This document shows, one piece after another, positions 8,760-17,967 of a DNA stretch of 64,000 nt. The notes below the pieces were generated by a model that worked only from the letters and a program-made list of their open reading frames with translations, did no database searches and had not been told where the DNA came from. The position numbers and the translations under genes were made by a program. This DNA comes from Reyranella soli (GTDB taxonomy: Bacteria > Pseudomonadota > Alphaproteobacteria > Reyranellales > Reyranellaceae), in assembly GCF_007992495.1 (NCBI RefSeq), contig NZ_BKAJ01000031.1:124001-188000 (forward strand). The letters run 5' to 3'. Positions within the stretch are counted from its first letter, which is position 1. Each line of letters opens with the position of its first letter.

Positions 8760-9979
8760 AGCGCGATCGCGTTGAAACGATGATTCCCGGCCGGGATCCG
8801 ATCGAGCTGGTCGCGTACTACGAGGAATTCCGCGACTACTATCCCTACTGTGAGCTGGAGACGAAGCGGTGGTTCGTCGAGCACGTGCGCGCCGACTGGT
8901 GGATCTTCGATATCGGCGCCAATGTCGGCTACTACACGGTCCTGTTTTCGCAGCTGGCGCCGGCAGGCCGCGTGCTCGCCTTCGAGCCGACTGCCACGGC
9001 GGAGATGCTGCGCAAAAATCTTCGGCACAACCGGGTTGGCAATGCCGAGGTCCACGAGGTCGCCCTGGCGGCGACGACGGGCGAGCGCGAGGACCGGATC
9101 TTTCGCCTGTGGGGGACGGAGGGCGAGGTCAGGACCTACCCCTTCTACGCGCTCGATGATTTCATCGCGAAGCATGGCATAGAACGCGTCGACTGCCTGA
9201 AGATCGACGTCGACAGCTTCGACTTCGAGGTCCTGCGGGGCGCCGAGCGCACCCTGGCCGAGCGCAATCCCGTCGTTGTCGTCGAGCTCAATCATGCGCT
9301 GGGCCTGCGCAACCAGGGCGTCGGCGAGGCGCTGGCGTGGCTGGCCCGCCGCGGCTATCGCCAGGCCCTGGTCCTGGACAACGACAATTTCGTGCTGCAG
9401 CGAGTGGCCAACGGCGCATCCGGCGGCCGGGCGGACAGCGGCGGCGCGGCCGACCTGAAGTTGGTCTTTCCGCCGCCGCTCCGCTTCGACGAAGCCATGC
9501 GGCCCTCGGCCGGAGAGCCGCTGGCAGGCTCCTTCATCGTCAAGGCCGAGGTTCAGGAGGGCGTCGTTGTCGCCCGGCGCGAAGGCGGGAGCACGCTCAT
9601 CTCCCGGGCGATGGGCCTGCTGCGGCGGGAGGGCGGCCTCGGCTTCCGCGACATTGTCGATGTGGTCCTGGAGACGCGCGCGGTGGCCTGGAGCTACGCG
9701 CTCGTTCTCGGCCTCGCTCCGGACACGGCGTCGGGCGTCGTTACCGTCGAAGTCGGCGTCGAGGTCGTGGACGGCAAGCTCGGTATCGCCCTCGCCGGCG
9801 CCGACCTGTCGAGCTTCTGTGCACCGGAGCGCACGCTCGCCGCCATGCCTCTCAGCCAGCGCATCGTCGTCGCGGCAAGGAGCGCCGATCTGCGTCACCT
9901 CGTTTTCCGCAACGCCGCGCCGGATGGCGTCCGGACCCGGTTCAAGGTCGTGAGTATCGCGGCGCGACTGGGTACCTGA
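8756..9979 (+). CDS. FkbM-family methyltransferase with C-terminal beta-rich module
   Basis: A 407-residue protein. Residues about 45-220 are an FkbM methyltransferase: motif I IFDIGANVGYYT, then LAFEPT and the signature LKIDVDSFDFEVL. Residues about 255-405 form a second domain. Its core (VDGKLGIALAGAD, ERTLAAMPLS, HLVFRNAAPDGVRTRFKV) is clearly related to the N-terminal domain of the preceding protein, but placed at the other end. The ATG at 8756 overlaps the upstream stop (ATGA). The shared module may bind the common glycan acceptor; that is inference. Confidence 0.82.
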   Translation: MKRDRVETMIPGRDPIELVAYYEEFRDYYPYCELETKRWFVEHVRADWWIFDIGANVGYYTVLFSQLAPAGRVLAFEPTATAEMLRKNLRHNRVGNAEVHEVALAATTGEREDRIFRLWGTEGEVRTYPFYALDDFIAKHGIERVDCLKIDVDSFDFEVLRGAERTLAERNPVVVVELNHALGLRNQGVGEALAWLARRGYRQALVLDNDNFVLQRVANGASGGRADSGGAADLKLVFPPPLRFDEAMRPSAGEPLAGSFIVKAEVQEGVVVARREGGSTLISRAMGLLRREGGLGFRDIVDVVLETRAVAWSYALVLGLAPDTASGVVTVEVGVEVVDGKLGIALAGADLSSFCAPERTLAAMPLSQRIVVAARSADLRHLVFRNAAPDGVRTRFKVVSIAARLGT

Positions 9980-10437
9980 CGCATCGCCGTCATCACCTGC
10001 GATAGAGGGCTTGATGGCTGGTTGCGGTCGTACCGCCATTCTAACTTCGTCGGGCGCAATCGAAGCGAAGGGTGACCCTCAGCGGCCCTGCCCGCCATTT
10101 GGGGGTGGAGGGCAGGGCCTGACCGTCCGCCGCAGGGTCTTGGGCTTTGGGGACGACGAACGGGTCGACATTTCTAGCTATCTCCAAATTGGGTGAAATC
10201 ATAACAAGGCTGACCGCCCGTATGATTTCGACGACCCACGATGGGTCCCGCAACTCTTGTCGCCGCAACGACGGCGCCTTCTTATCGTGTGCGTGAGGAT
10301 TGGGGCCGTTAGGGGTATCAAGGGTCTAGGGGACTTGAACGGCCGAATCTTCCGGGGGGCGATGCGGAAAAGAAGGTCTGCATCGCCCTTTCCGGATTCG
10401 CGTCCCCGGCCATCGAGTGCTCCACGCGCAATGAGAC
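9980..10437. other. non-coding interval with one strong inverted repeat
   Basis: I see no convincing gene here. A perfect 10-bp inverted repeat (GGCCCTGCCC at 10084-10093, GGGCAGGGCC at 10110-10119, loop of 16) lies about 105 bases after the methyltransferase operon and could end its transcript, but no T-run follows. The rest shows no tRNA cloverleaf or clear promoter. Confidence 0.4.
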
Positions 10438-10647
10438 ATGACGACTCGCGAGCGTCGTACCACCTACAGCATTGCCGAGGCGGCACTCGTCCTCGATGTG
10501 CCACTGGCGGCTGTGCAGGATGCGATCGGCCGCGGGATGATCCGCGCCGTCATGGTCGGCAAGGCGATCCGCGTGCCTGTCGATGAAATCAAGAGGATGC
10601 TGGTGAACTCCGCTCGGCACGCCGAAGATCTGCAACGCAGCCGATGA
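10438..10647 (+). CDS. small helix-turn-helix DNA-binding protein (excisionase/MerR-like)
   Basis: Encodes 69 residues. The segment YSIAEAALVLDVPLAAVQDAIGRGMIRAVMVG, then IRVPVDEIKRML, has the layout of an excisionase-type winged HTH (HTH_17): recognition helices, a wing that reads a configured residue, and a final helix. Such proteins act as small regulators or recombination directionality factors. No integrase is adjacent, so a regulatory role is more likely. Confidence 0.65.
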   Translation: MTTRERRTTYSIAEAALVLDVPLAAVQDAIGRGMIRAVMVGKAIRVPVDEIKRMLVNSARHAEDLQRSR

Positions 10648-10789
10648 CGGACAGCTGGGCTCACGGAACGTCGCGTCTGGTCGCGGAAAACCCAGTGTAT
10701 CCGTTGGTTCGGTCGGCCAAAGTTCGCGCTCGCAAGTGTGACGGCGCTTGCGTGCGCTCCGACCAGTCGTCAGCAGACGGGGGCCGACG

Positions 10790-11227
10790 ATGACGCTTTG
10801 GGACTCTTTCTGGTCGCACTTTTCTTCCTCCGACATTTTCTGGACCGCGATCTGGTGGCTGGCGCTCTGCGGCGTCGTTGCGTGGCTGGCGCACGCCAAA
10901 GGCCAGCATCGGATCGCCTTTTTTGCCATTGCGTTCTTCTTCAGCCCGGTCGTCGGCCTGCTGGCCGTCATGGCGGCGCGCGACTTGCACAGCGTTACGG
11001 ACGCGCAGGAGGCCAGGGAGGAATTCCGCCAGCTGTTGGGCCCGCTGATGCTTCAGATCGATGGTATCCGCGGACATCTGGCTGTCTCCAGCCAGCCGCC
11101 GAAAGTGACGCCGGCGCCGGCGCCTTCCGCTGCGCCGCCCAGGAAGGTCGCCGTCACGCCGCCGCCATCGGAGACGACAGGCCCGAGAACCGAGCCGGCA
11201 TTGGTCAACGGCGCGTCGCCTTCGTGA
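10790..11227 (+). CDS. small membrane protein with Pro/Ala-rich cytoplasmic tail
   Basis: Encodes 145 residues from ATG at 10790. Two hydrophobic helices (about 14-35 and 41-63) are followed by an amphipathic, possibly coiled segment and a long Pro/Ala-rich low-complexity tail. No family recognised. The last codons overlap the GTG start of the next membrane gene (GTGA), suggesting a coupled pair. Confidence 0.6.
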   Translation: MTLWDSFWSHFSSSDIFWTAIWWLALCGVVAWLAHAKGQHRIAFFAIAFFFSPVVGLLAVMAARDLHSVTDAQEAREEFRQLLGPLMLQIDGIRGHLAVSSQPPKVTPAPAPSAAPPRKVAVTPPPSETTGPRTEPALVNGASPS

Positions 11228-11469
11228 CCGATCGGCAGCCCCGATCGCCGTGGACGCCTACGCCGATCCGCTTCGGCTTCCTGTGCTCATGGCTCGGCAC
11301 CGGCATTGCAGTGGCGTTGATCGGCGCGGCGCTCTTCCTGCCGATCGATGTCGACGCAAGCGGCGCAGACTACATCCTCGTTAAGGTGATGTTGCTGGTG
11401 GCGCCGGCGATCGTCGCCCTCGTCCTGGGCTGGGGCATCCGCTACTTGCTGGCCGTGCTGCGCTGGTAG
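11224..11469 (+). CDS. small two-helix membrane protein (GTG start)
   Basis: Encodes 81 residues from GTG at 11224, which overlaps the stop of the preceding gene (GTGA). Two clear transmembrane helices are present (about 15-40 and 50-75). The frame stays open upstream, but only the coupled GTG gives a sensible protein without antisense-like Arg-rich sequence. Function unknown; probably partners the preceding membrane protein. Confidence 0.5.
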   Translation: MTDRQPRSPWTPTPIRFGFLCSWLGTGIAVALIGAALFLPIDVDASGADYILVKVMLLVAPAIVALVLGWGIRYLLAVLRW

Positions 11470-11503
11470 TTCGCCACGAACTCTGCGCTGCGCGATGCGG
11501 CTG

Positions 11504-14500
11504 TTATCGCATCAGCCAGCCCTGCCCGTGAGCGCTCGTGAAGTCGAGCTGCACTATCAGGTCGTTGTAGTCGTGGTCGCCCAGCCCGAAAGTGTCCTCC
11601 CAAGCCCAGGTGTTGAGACCCTGGTTGATCATATGGACCGCGGGCTGGCCGTTGACCTGCTCGTTGGCATGGGCGAACGCCCAGAAGAAGGCGCCGGTGG
11701 TGACGTTGTCCAGGCGCATGGCGATGATGTCGTTGGCGTCGACGCCCTTCAACAGCACCTCGCCGAACTGGCCGTAGCCCGGCCCCGAGATGGCGGTGCG
11801 GCCGTCGGTGGTCTGGTAGGCGCGGCTGGCCACCAGCGCGGCATAGTCGGCATGGCCCGGCGCCTTGCCGTCGATCGTGCCGCTGTAGTCGTCGACCCTG
11901 TATAAGGTGAGCTGCAGGGAATTCTCGCCGCCCTGGCGCATGCGCACGACGGCGAGCTCGTTGTTGGCGCCGCCCACGGTCTCGGCGATCGAGACGGCGC
12001 GCGAGACATGCACGGCATCGCCGCCGGCGAAGAAATCGACGAATCCGAACGGATTGCTCATGCTCGCCTGCAGGGCGTGGCCGGTCAGGCCGTCGATGCT
12101 GACGCCGACCGACTGGCCAGCCGCGGCGCTGTGGTAACCCACCGAGCCCTGGCCCTGCTTGTCGAACAGCAGTACCAGGCCGGGATCGAAATCGGACTGC
12201 AACGACTGCTGGGCCAGCCGCGCCGTCCAGGCATAGGGCGCGGTCATCGCGCTCGACAGCAGGGTCGTGCCGTTTCCGACATGCATGCCGACCGTGGCAT
12301 CGCCGTCATGCGAGAAGGTCTGGAAGAGCAGCGCTTCGTTCGTCCCGGCAAGCCAGCCGCCGCTGCCGTCGCTGTCGAGCATCGCCGGGCTGGTGCTGTA
12401 CGAGACCTGCTGGTGGGCGATCGCCGTCAGCGCCCGCGCCAGCAACAGGCCATTGGGCGAACCGAGCCCACTCGTCAGGTCGAAGCCCGGATGGGCGGTA
12501 TATCCAAGGCCCGTCGGCACCTCGAAGAGCCCGAGCCCGGGGTTGAAGTAATCGGTCTGGTAGGCCGTGGTGTAGAAGCCGTTGATGTTGTTGCCGAGCA
12601 GGATGTCGTTGAACGAGGCGGGCGCGATCACGTCGGCGATGTAGAGCAGGTCGGTGTAATAGCCGAGCTTGGGCAGGCCCTGGTCCTTGAAGATGACGTT
12701 GAACTGCGTCGTGAGCGAGGCCCAGAGCGGCGAGGCGGCGCTGGTGCCGCCGTTGGAAGCGATAAGGCCGGCGTGGTGGTCTCCGTTTACATAATCGTGG
12801 TTCAGCGTGGCGTACTTGGCGTCGCCGGAGGAAAGCGCCGTGACGTCGGGGATGGCGCGGCCGCTCAAGCCGAGCCCGAAGGCCGTCTGATAGTTGGGCG
12901 GGGCCATGATATCGCTGACGCCGCCTGAACCGGTGAGATGCGCGCCATAGTCGGCTTCGAGGACGGGGACTTTCTTCACTTTCCCCGACGTCGTCGGCAC
13001 ATCGTGCGCCTCGCCCGGCGTGACGGTCAGCGCCTGCCACACCGTCTCGAACATCTTGGTCAGCTGCTTGGCGGCGCCTTCGGGTCCCGGTGCCGCCGCC
13101 GAAAGGTGGCTGGGCAGCGTCTTCAGGCCGGCCGCGACCATGCCGTAGACGGTCCCCCGATCGTTGTGCAGCGCCAGCTGCACCAGGCTCTGGACCTCGG
13201 GGCTGACCGGCGTGTTCAAGGTGGGATCGGCGAGCGCACTCGACAGCGTCGCGATGGAGGTGCCGCCGACCAGGATGGTGTAGGGCGAGGAGTGGCCGCT
13301 GGTGACGTTCGCGTTGCCGTTGGCGATGGCGGCGCTGGCGCCCTCGTCGCCGCCGGCCATGTGCACCGTGACGTTGGCCAGCACGCCGTCGATCATGAGC
13401 TGCTGGAACGCCCACCGGAACGGCGAGCCGGCCGTCGACTGGCCGATGATGGGGAACGACGAGGACAGCACGCCGGGTCGGTCGGCGTCGAAGAAGATCT
13501 GCTGATAGGCGTTGTACGGCGTGCCCTTCAGGTCGGAGTACATCCGGATGGTGCTGTTGGGCACGGCGCCCGCGACCACCGAGATGTCGAGGGTGAGCTC
13601 GCCGCTGGCGGAACCGCCGAGGTTGGCGCCCGAGACGTATTGCAGCGTCCCCGGGGCCAGGTTCACCGCGTGACGGTACTCGTTGTAGCTGCTCGTCAGC
13701 TTCGCCGTGTCGCCATAGACGGTCTCGACCAGCGCCACCGGATCAGTGGCGACGTTGGTCGGCAGCGGGAAATTGTAGCTCGCCGCGATCGCGGCCGGCG
13801 TCGCCACCACCTTGGCCTGGTCGGCGGCATTGCCGATGCCCTGCGGACCCAGCTGCGGCGCGACGAGGGTGCTGGCCGTGACCAGCGGATTGGTCAGCGC
13901 GGCGCCGCGCTCGATCCACAGGCCCTTGATCGCCGCGGCCGAGGAAGCCGAGATGGCGTCGTTGAAGGCGAGGTTGCCGATCCAGGCGAGGGTCGTGCCC
14001 TCCGTATCGGGATTCGAGATCTCGACTGGCACCGCGTTGAACAGCGCAGTGAACTGGTCGCGATCGAGGGTCAGCCAGATGGTGCGATCTTCGGGCGTGG
14101 AGATGTAGCCGGCCGCAGTGGCCGTCGCGAGAGGATCGATGCTGCCGGGGACGACGCCCAGCGCGGTCTGGATCTGGCCTTTGACCGTATTGTAGGTCGC
14201 AACGTCGGCGCCGTAGGTCGCCCATAGCGCCGCCTGGTCGGGGAACGCTGCCTGCGCCGCCTGCCGCTGCCCCCAGGTGCCGCCCAGCAGGTCGTCCAGC
14301 TGGAACGGCGGCGCGGCGCGGTCGAGCATCAGCCCGACGGTGATCTGCGTGTCGGCCCTCGCCACGGAGAGGGTCGAGGCGGTCGCGCCGTACTGGAAAA
14401 GGTCGAGAATGACCTGGTCGGCGGCCTTTATGACCCGGAGGTCCGTGGACAAGGTCGCAGCAGCCACCGTCTGGTACTGCTGGTCCGTGTACTGTCCCGC

Positions 14501-14545
14501 GCCGTAGGAATCGAGAAAGGTCGAATTGTTGATGACCGTGGGCAT
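11504..14545 (-). CDS. sedolisin-family (S53) serine-carboxyl peptidase with C-terminal DUF4114-like domain
   Basis: A 1013-residue protein. Residues about 35-190 look like the pro-kumamolisin propeptide. The catalytic domain has the sedolisin set: E316-L-T-L-D320, oxyanion Asp400 in MAGGDEG, and Ser602 in NGGTSAASP. A calcium-site region follows (FNDILLG and PGFDLTSGLGSP). The last about 130 residues (WEDTFGLGDHDYNDL) match DUF4114, an Asp-rich calcium-type domain common at the ends of secreted adhesins and enzymes. There is no N-terminal signal peptide, so secretion through a type I system by the C-terminus is the best guess. No secretion genes are adjacent. All catalytic residues are present, so it is probably active. 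Confidence 0.88.
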   Translation of the reverse strand: MPTVINNSTFLDSYGAGQYTDQQYQTVAAATLSTDLRVIKAADQVILDLFQYGATASTLSVARADTQITVGLMLDRAAPPFQLDDLLGGTWGQRQAAQAAFPDQAALWATYGADVATYNTVKGQIQTALGVVPGSIDPLATATAAGYISTPEDRTIWLTLDRDQFTALFNAVPVEISNPDTEGTTLAWIGNLAFNDAISASSAAAIKGLWIERGAALTNPLVTASTLVAPQLGPQGIGNAADQAKVVATPAAIAASYNFPLPTNVATDPVALVETVYGDTAKLTSSYNEYRHAVNLAPGTLQYVSGANLGGSASGELTLDISVVAGAVPNSTIRMYSDLKGTPYNAYQQIFFDADRPGVLSSSFPIIGQSTAGSPFRWAFQQLMIDGVLANVTVHMAGGDEGASAAIANGNANVTSGHSSPYTILVGGTSIATLSSALADPTLNTPVSPEVQSLVQLALHNDRGTVYGMVAAGLKTLPSHLSAAAPGPEGAAKQLTKMFETVWQALTVTPGEAHDVPTTSGKVKKVPVLEADYGAHLTGSGGVSDIMAPPNYQTAFGLGLSGRAIPDVTALSSGDAKYATLNHDYVNGDHHAGLIASNGGTSAASPLWASLTTQFNVIFKDQGLPKLGYYTDLLYIADVIAPASFNDILLGNNINGFYTTAYQTDYFNPGLGLFEVPTGLGYTAHPGFDLTSGLGSPNGLLLARALTAIAHQQVSYSTSPAMLDSDGSGGWLAGTNEALLFQTFSHDGDATVGMHVGNGTTLLSSAMTAPYAWTARLAQQSLQSDFDPGLVLLFDKQGQGSVGYHSAAAGQSVGVSIDGLTGHALQASMSNPFGFVDFFAGGDAVHVSRAVSIAETVGGANNELAVVRMRQGGENSLQLTLYRVDDYSGTIDGKAPGHADYAALVASRAYQTTDGRTAISGPGYGQFGEVLLKGVDANDIIAMRLDNVTTGAFFWAFAHANEQVNGQPAVHMINQGLNTWAWEDTFGLGDHDYNDLIVQLDFTSAHGQGWLMR

Positions 14546-14631
14546 GGCGGCGCACCTCTGATCATCTCTGGTAGCCCGGCGGCAGGCGCACGATCAATGC
14601 GTTGCCACTGCAATAATCTGTGTTTCTCGGT

Positions 14632-15006
14632 CTAGGCCTCGGGCTGCTCGGCGAGCCACTTGCGGGCGGCGTCGATCGACAGGAAGCCCTTGGCCGGCCG
14701 GCCACCCTTGCCGAGGTTCATGAGCCGGTCGACCAGTTCCAGGGAAAACTCGGGGGCGGGAACGAGCGCCAGGGCGCCGCGCGGGCCGTACGTCTCATAG
14801 GCGGAAAGGCGGGCACCCAGAGCCATGACGTCGGCGTCGTTATAGGTGCCGTAGGCGGTACGGCCGTCGATCAGCTTGCGATAAGACAGCCCGTTCTGCC
14901 CGACCACGGCATCGCAGAAGTCCTCGATGTCCTTCAGGACGAGGTGGCCATCGAACTTGGCTTCGACATAGCGGGCCTTGTGGTCGATCGTGAAGTGTAT
15001 GGGCAT
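14632..15006 (-). CDS. SpoIIAA/STAS-like small protein
   Basis: Encodes 124 residues from ATG at 15006. The pattern (ARYVEAKFDGHLVLKDIEDF, then LIDGRTAYG and a short C-terminal helix with AAR-KWL) resembles the SpoIIAA-like proteins of proteobacteria, a STAS-type fold often linked to signalling. It begins 29 bases after the stop of the receptor cyclase on the same strand and is probably the last gene of the three-gene operon 17791-14632. Ligand or partner unknown. Confidence 0.65.
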   Translation of the reverse strand: MPIHFTIDHKARYVEAKFDGHLVLKDIEDFCDAVVGQNGLSYRKLIDGRTAYGTYNDADVMALGARLSAYETYGPRGALALVPAPEFSLELVDRLMNLGKGGRPAKGFLSIDAARKWLAEQPEA

Positions 15007-15035
15007 GCGGTCTCCGCTCCTGTGGCCGTGCCGCT

Positions 15036-16781
15036 TCATTTTGCCGGCTGCGTCCCGTGTGTGCCAACGGCAAACACGGGAACCGGCTGGTCGAGTCCCT
15101 TGATGTCCAGTGCCTCGAGCGCGACGAGGGGAATCGCTGCACCGATCGCCTGGGCGGCGACGATGTCCACCAGGATCTGGTTGTCCTGTGCGCTGTCGCA
15201 CAGGCGCGAGGCGAGGTTCACCACATTGCCGACGGCGGTGTAGTCGAGTCGTCCTTCCGAGCCGATGCCCCCGACTGTCGCGGGCCCCATGGCGATACCG
15301 ACGCCGAATCCCAGCCGGCCCTCCAGCGCGCGCCAGCCGGCCAAGAGCTCCTGCACGTCCCTCTGCATGTCGCCCGCCATGGCGACGGCGCGCAGCGCCG
15401 GATCGGGAATCGAGACCGGTGCGTTCAGCAGCACCATGGCGCCGTCGCCGGAGAAGCGGATCAGCGTTCCCTCGTAGGCATTCACGGCCCTTTCCAGCAC
15501 CTCGTAGTAGCGGCGCAGCACCATGATGACGGTGTCGGTGTCGGCGCGCACCGAGAAGGCGGTGAACCCGCGGAGGTCGCAGAACACGACGACGAGCTCG
15601 ACGCGCCTTCCGTCGAGCACGCTGTCGTCGCCGGTGCGGTCGACCAGCTCGGCCACCTGCGGCGCCAGGAAGCGCTTCAGCCGGTCGATGCGCTGCGAGC
15701 GTTCCTGCGAAAGCGACAGTTCGGCCGCCATCTCGTTGAAGCGGCTCGCCAGCCGCTCGAACTCGTCGCCGGTCTTGAGCTCGATGCGATGGTCGAACTG
15801 CCCGGCGCCGATGCGCGTGACGCCGTCTTCCAGCAAACGGATGGGGCCGATCATGCGCTGGGCCAGCCACCACGCCAGCCCGGCGGCCAGCAGGGCGCCG
15901 CCCACGAGTAGCGCCGCGGTGCGCAGCAGCGCCCCGTAGAGCGGCCCGAAGGCCTCGGCCAGCGGCTGCTTGACGATGACGCTCCAGTCGACGCTCGGGA
16001 TCGGCGCCATCGCCGCCAGCACCGTCTCGCCCGCGACGTCGCGGCCGGTCGCAGCCTCGCCGGGCCGGTCGAGGATGGCGCCGCGCAGGGCTTGGAACGG
16101 TCGCTGGCCCGCTTCGTCGGCGCGCAGCACCAGGTTGATGTCGGGATGGGCAATCAGGCGTCCCGGGCCGTCCAGGACGAAGGCGTCGCCGGTGCGCCCC
16201 ACCTTGATCCCGGAGATCACCTCCCAGATGAGCTTGAGGTTGACCTCGGCGATCGCCACGCCGACCGACGAGCGATTGCCGGCGACCGCGATCATCATGA
16301 AAGGCTCCGAGCCGTCCTGGAACCTGACCGGCCCGAACCACGCGCCGTTGGCCCGCGCGCCCTGCACCGCCGGCCTGAGCGAGAGATCGGCGCGGCTGTC
16401 GATCCGGTTCAGCCCGATGCGCGACACGAACAGCCGTTCGCGGCCCTGGGCGTCGACCAGGGTCAGGCTCTCGACGGCGGGGACCTGGCGCAGTAGGCCG
16501 AGCGCGTCGAGCCGGTGCCGCTCGCCGCTCTCCTCCGACCACGGCAGCTGCACGGTCCAGCCGAGCTGCTCGCGGATGCCGTCGAGGAAGTCGTCGATCT
16601 TCACCGCCGCCAGGCGGGCTTCCGCGTTCAGGATGTCGTTCAGACGCGCCCGCTCGTCGCGATAGCCCAGCCAGGCCTCGCTGCCACCGGCGATCAGCAG
16701 CGGCGCCACGACCGCCGCGAAAAGCGTGGCGAAGTATTTCCGGAACAGCGACGTGCGGCGCGGGCCGGCGCCCCGCTTCAT
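15036..16781 (-). CDS. receptor-type class III nucleotide cyclase (Cache-like sensor, HAMP, cyclase)
   Basis: A 581-residue membrane protein. Helix 1 spans about 16-34. A periplasmic Cache-like sensor follows (about 40-285, with the VGVAIAEVNLKLIWEVI strand-helix typical of dCache). Helix 2 is about 286-308, HAMP about 309-361, and the catalytic domain about 394-540. Metal-binding Asp402 (CDLRGF) and Asp446 (FSGDG) and the transition-state pair Asn522/Arg526 (VNLASRL) are present. The base-recognition Lys is Arg442 and the partner is Thr515, so ATP specificity is likely but not certain. Its ATG overlaps the stop of the binding-protein gene upstream. Confidence 0.9.
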   Translation of the reverse strand: MKRGAGPRRTSLFRKYFATLFAAVVAPLLIAGGSEAWLGYRDERARLNDILNAEARLAAVKIDDFLDGIREQLGWTVQLPWSEESGERHRLDALGLLRQVPAVESLTLVDAQGRERLFVSRIGLNRIDSRADLSLRPAVQGARANGAWFGPVRFQDGSEPFMMIAVAGNRSSVGVAIAEVNLKLIWEVISGIKVGRTGDAFVLDGPGRLIAHPDINLVLRADEAGQRPFQALRGAILDRPGEAATGRDVAGETVLAAMAPIPSVDWSVIVKQPLAEAFGPLYGALLRTAALLVGGALLAAGLAWWLAQRMIGPIRLLEDGVTRIGAGQFDHRIELKTGDEFERLASRFNEMAAELSLSQERSQRIDRLKRFLAPQVAELVDRTGDDSVLDGRRVELVVVFCDLRGFTAFSVRADTDTVIMVLRRYYEVLERAVNAYEGTLIRFSGDGAMVLLNAPVSIPDPALRAVAMAGDMQRDVQELLAGWRALEGRLGFGVGIAMGPATVGGIGSEGRLDYTAVGNVVNLASRLCDSAQDNQILVDIVAAQAIGAAIPLVALEALDIKGLDQPVPVFAVGTHGTQPAK

Positions 16782-17791
16782 TCGATGACCTGGTCGGCGC
16801 TGGTCAGCAGCGAGAGCGGGACCGTGATGCCGAGGTCGGCGGCGGCCTTGAGGTTGATGAACAGCTCGACCTTGGTGACCCGCTGCACCGGCAGCTCCGA
16901 GGCCTTCTCGCCCTTCAGGATGCGGCCGGCCTGGCGTCCGGCCTGGCGGTGCGACTGGCTGAAGTCGCCGCCGTAGCTCATCAGTCCGCCGGCGAGCGGG
17001 AAGTCGCGCGATTGCGTGATCGCCGCCACCTTGTGGCGCACAGCGAGCGCGGCAAGCTGCTGGCTGCGGTAGGCGAAGTAGGGATCGGAGCTGAAGACCA
17101 GTCCGCCGGCGCCTTCGTCCCGCGTCGCGGTGAACATGGCGTCGAACTCCGCTTCGGCGCTGGCCTTCAGCACGATCAGCTCCACGCCGAGGCTTAGCGC
17201 CGCGGCCTGCAGGTTCTTCAGTTGCGTATCGGAGGTCGGACTCCTTGGATTGAGGGCGACGGCGAACCGGCCGGCGGTCGGCCGCACCTCGCGCATGAAC
17301 TCCAGCCGCTTGCGCGAGACCTCGACGCTGAGGCTAGACACGCCGGTGAGATTGCCGCCGGGCCGCGACAGGCTCTCCACGACGCCGAGCGCGACGGGAT
17401 CGCCGCCCATCTCGAACACGATGGGGATCTTCGCCGTCGCCGATTTTGCCGCCAGCGCGACCTCGGCGCCGCCGGGCGCCACGATGACGGTCAGCGGAAG
17501 GCTCCCCAGTTCCTTGGCCAGCGCCGGCAGTCGGTTGTACTGGCCATCGGCCCAACGGTAGTCGATGGCGACCGTGCGCCCTTCGGCGTAGCCCGCGTCG
17601 GCCAAGCCTTCGCGGAAGGCAGCGAGGCGACTGGCGTAACGCTCCGGCGATTCCGAGCCGAGATAGCCGATGACCGGCAGGCCCTGAGCGCGGACCGACG
17701 CCGTCCAGCTCGCACCGCCGGCGAGCGCGATGAAGCCACGACGCCCCAGGCGACGGGTGGTGTCGGCAAAGGTGCCGCGTAGGAAACGCAA
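16778..17791 (-). CDS. orphan periplasmic binding protein (ABC_sub_bind type) upstream of a receptor cyclase
   Basis: A 337-residue protein of the ABC_sub_bind family (YtrF/TrpX-like periplasmic proteins). It has a twin-arginine signal (LGRRGFIALAGGAS) and cleaves after VRAQ near residue 36. Conserved stretches include IGYLGSESPERY, IPIVFEMGGDPVALG, RPGGNLTGVS and the closing ADLGITVPLSLL. No permease or ATPase gene is near. Instead its stop overlaps the ATG of the receptor cyclase (ATGA, 16778-16781). A role as ligand-presenting co-receptor for that cyclase is therefore a reasonable inference. Confidence 0.88.
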   Translation of the reverse strand: MRFLRGTFADTTRRLGRRGFIALAGGASWTASVRAQGLPVIGYLGSESPERYASRLAAFREGLADAGYAEGRTVAIDYRWADGQYNRLPALAKELGSLPLTVIVAPGGAEVALAAKSATAKIPIVFEMGGDPVALGVVESLSRPGGNLTGVSSLSVEVSRKRLEFMREVRPTAGRFAVALNPRSPTSDTQLKNLQAAALSLGVELIVLKASAEAEFDAMFTATRDEGAGGLVFSSDPYFAYRSQQLAALAVRHKVAAITQSRDFPLAGGLMSYGGDFSQSHRQAGRQAGRILKGEKASELPVQRVTKVELFINLKAAADLGITVPLSLLTSADQVIE

Positions 17792-17967
17792 CGTCGTCTC
17801 TCCTGCCCCACTGCAGCATAGCCTTCCCGCATGGCTTGCGGAACCGGACGACTAAGACCCACCTGTTCCGACGCAAGCCAGTTCCGTCATGTGAGGCGGC
17901 TTCTCGATCAAGCCTCCCGGCAGGCCGGCCAATGACATGTTCCGGGCGCTTGCGCGAGAGTGGAAGC

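Noticed and set aside
10011..10196. Short open frame after the methyltransferases
   Set aside because: No Shine-Dalgarno, Gly/Arg-rich and spans the 10-bp inverted repeat.
14632..16542. A 636-codon minus-strand frame
   Set aside because: Its first part is a shifted frame of the receptor cyclase; only the end is a real gene (SpoIIAA-like).
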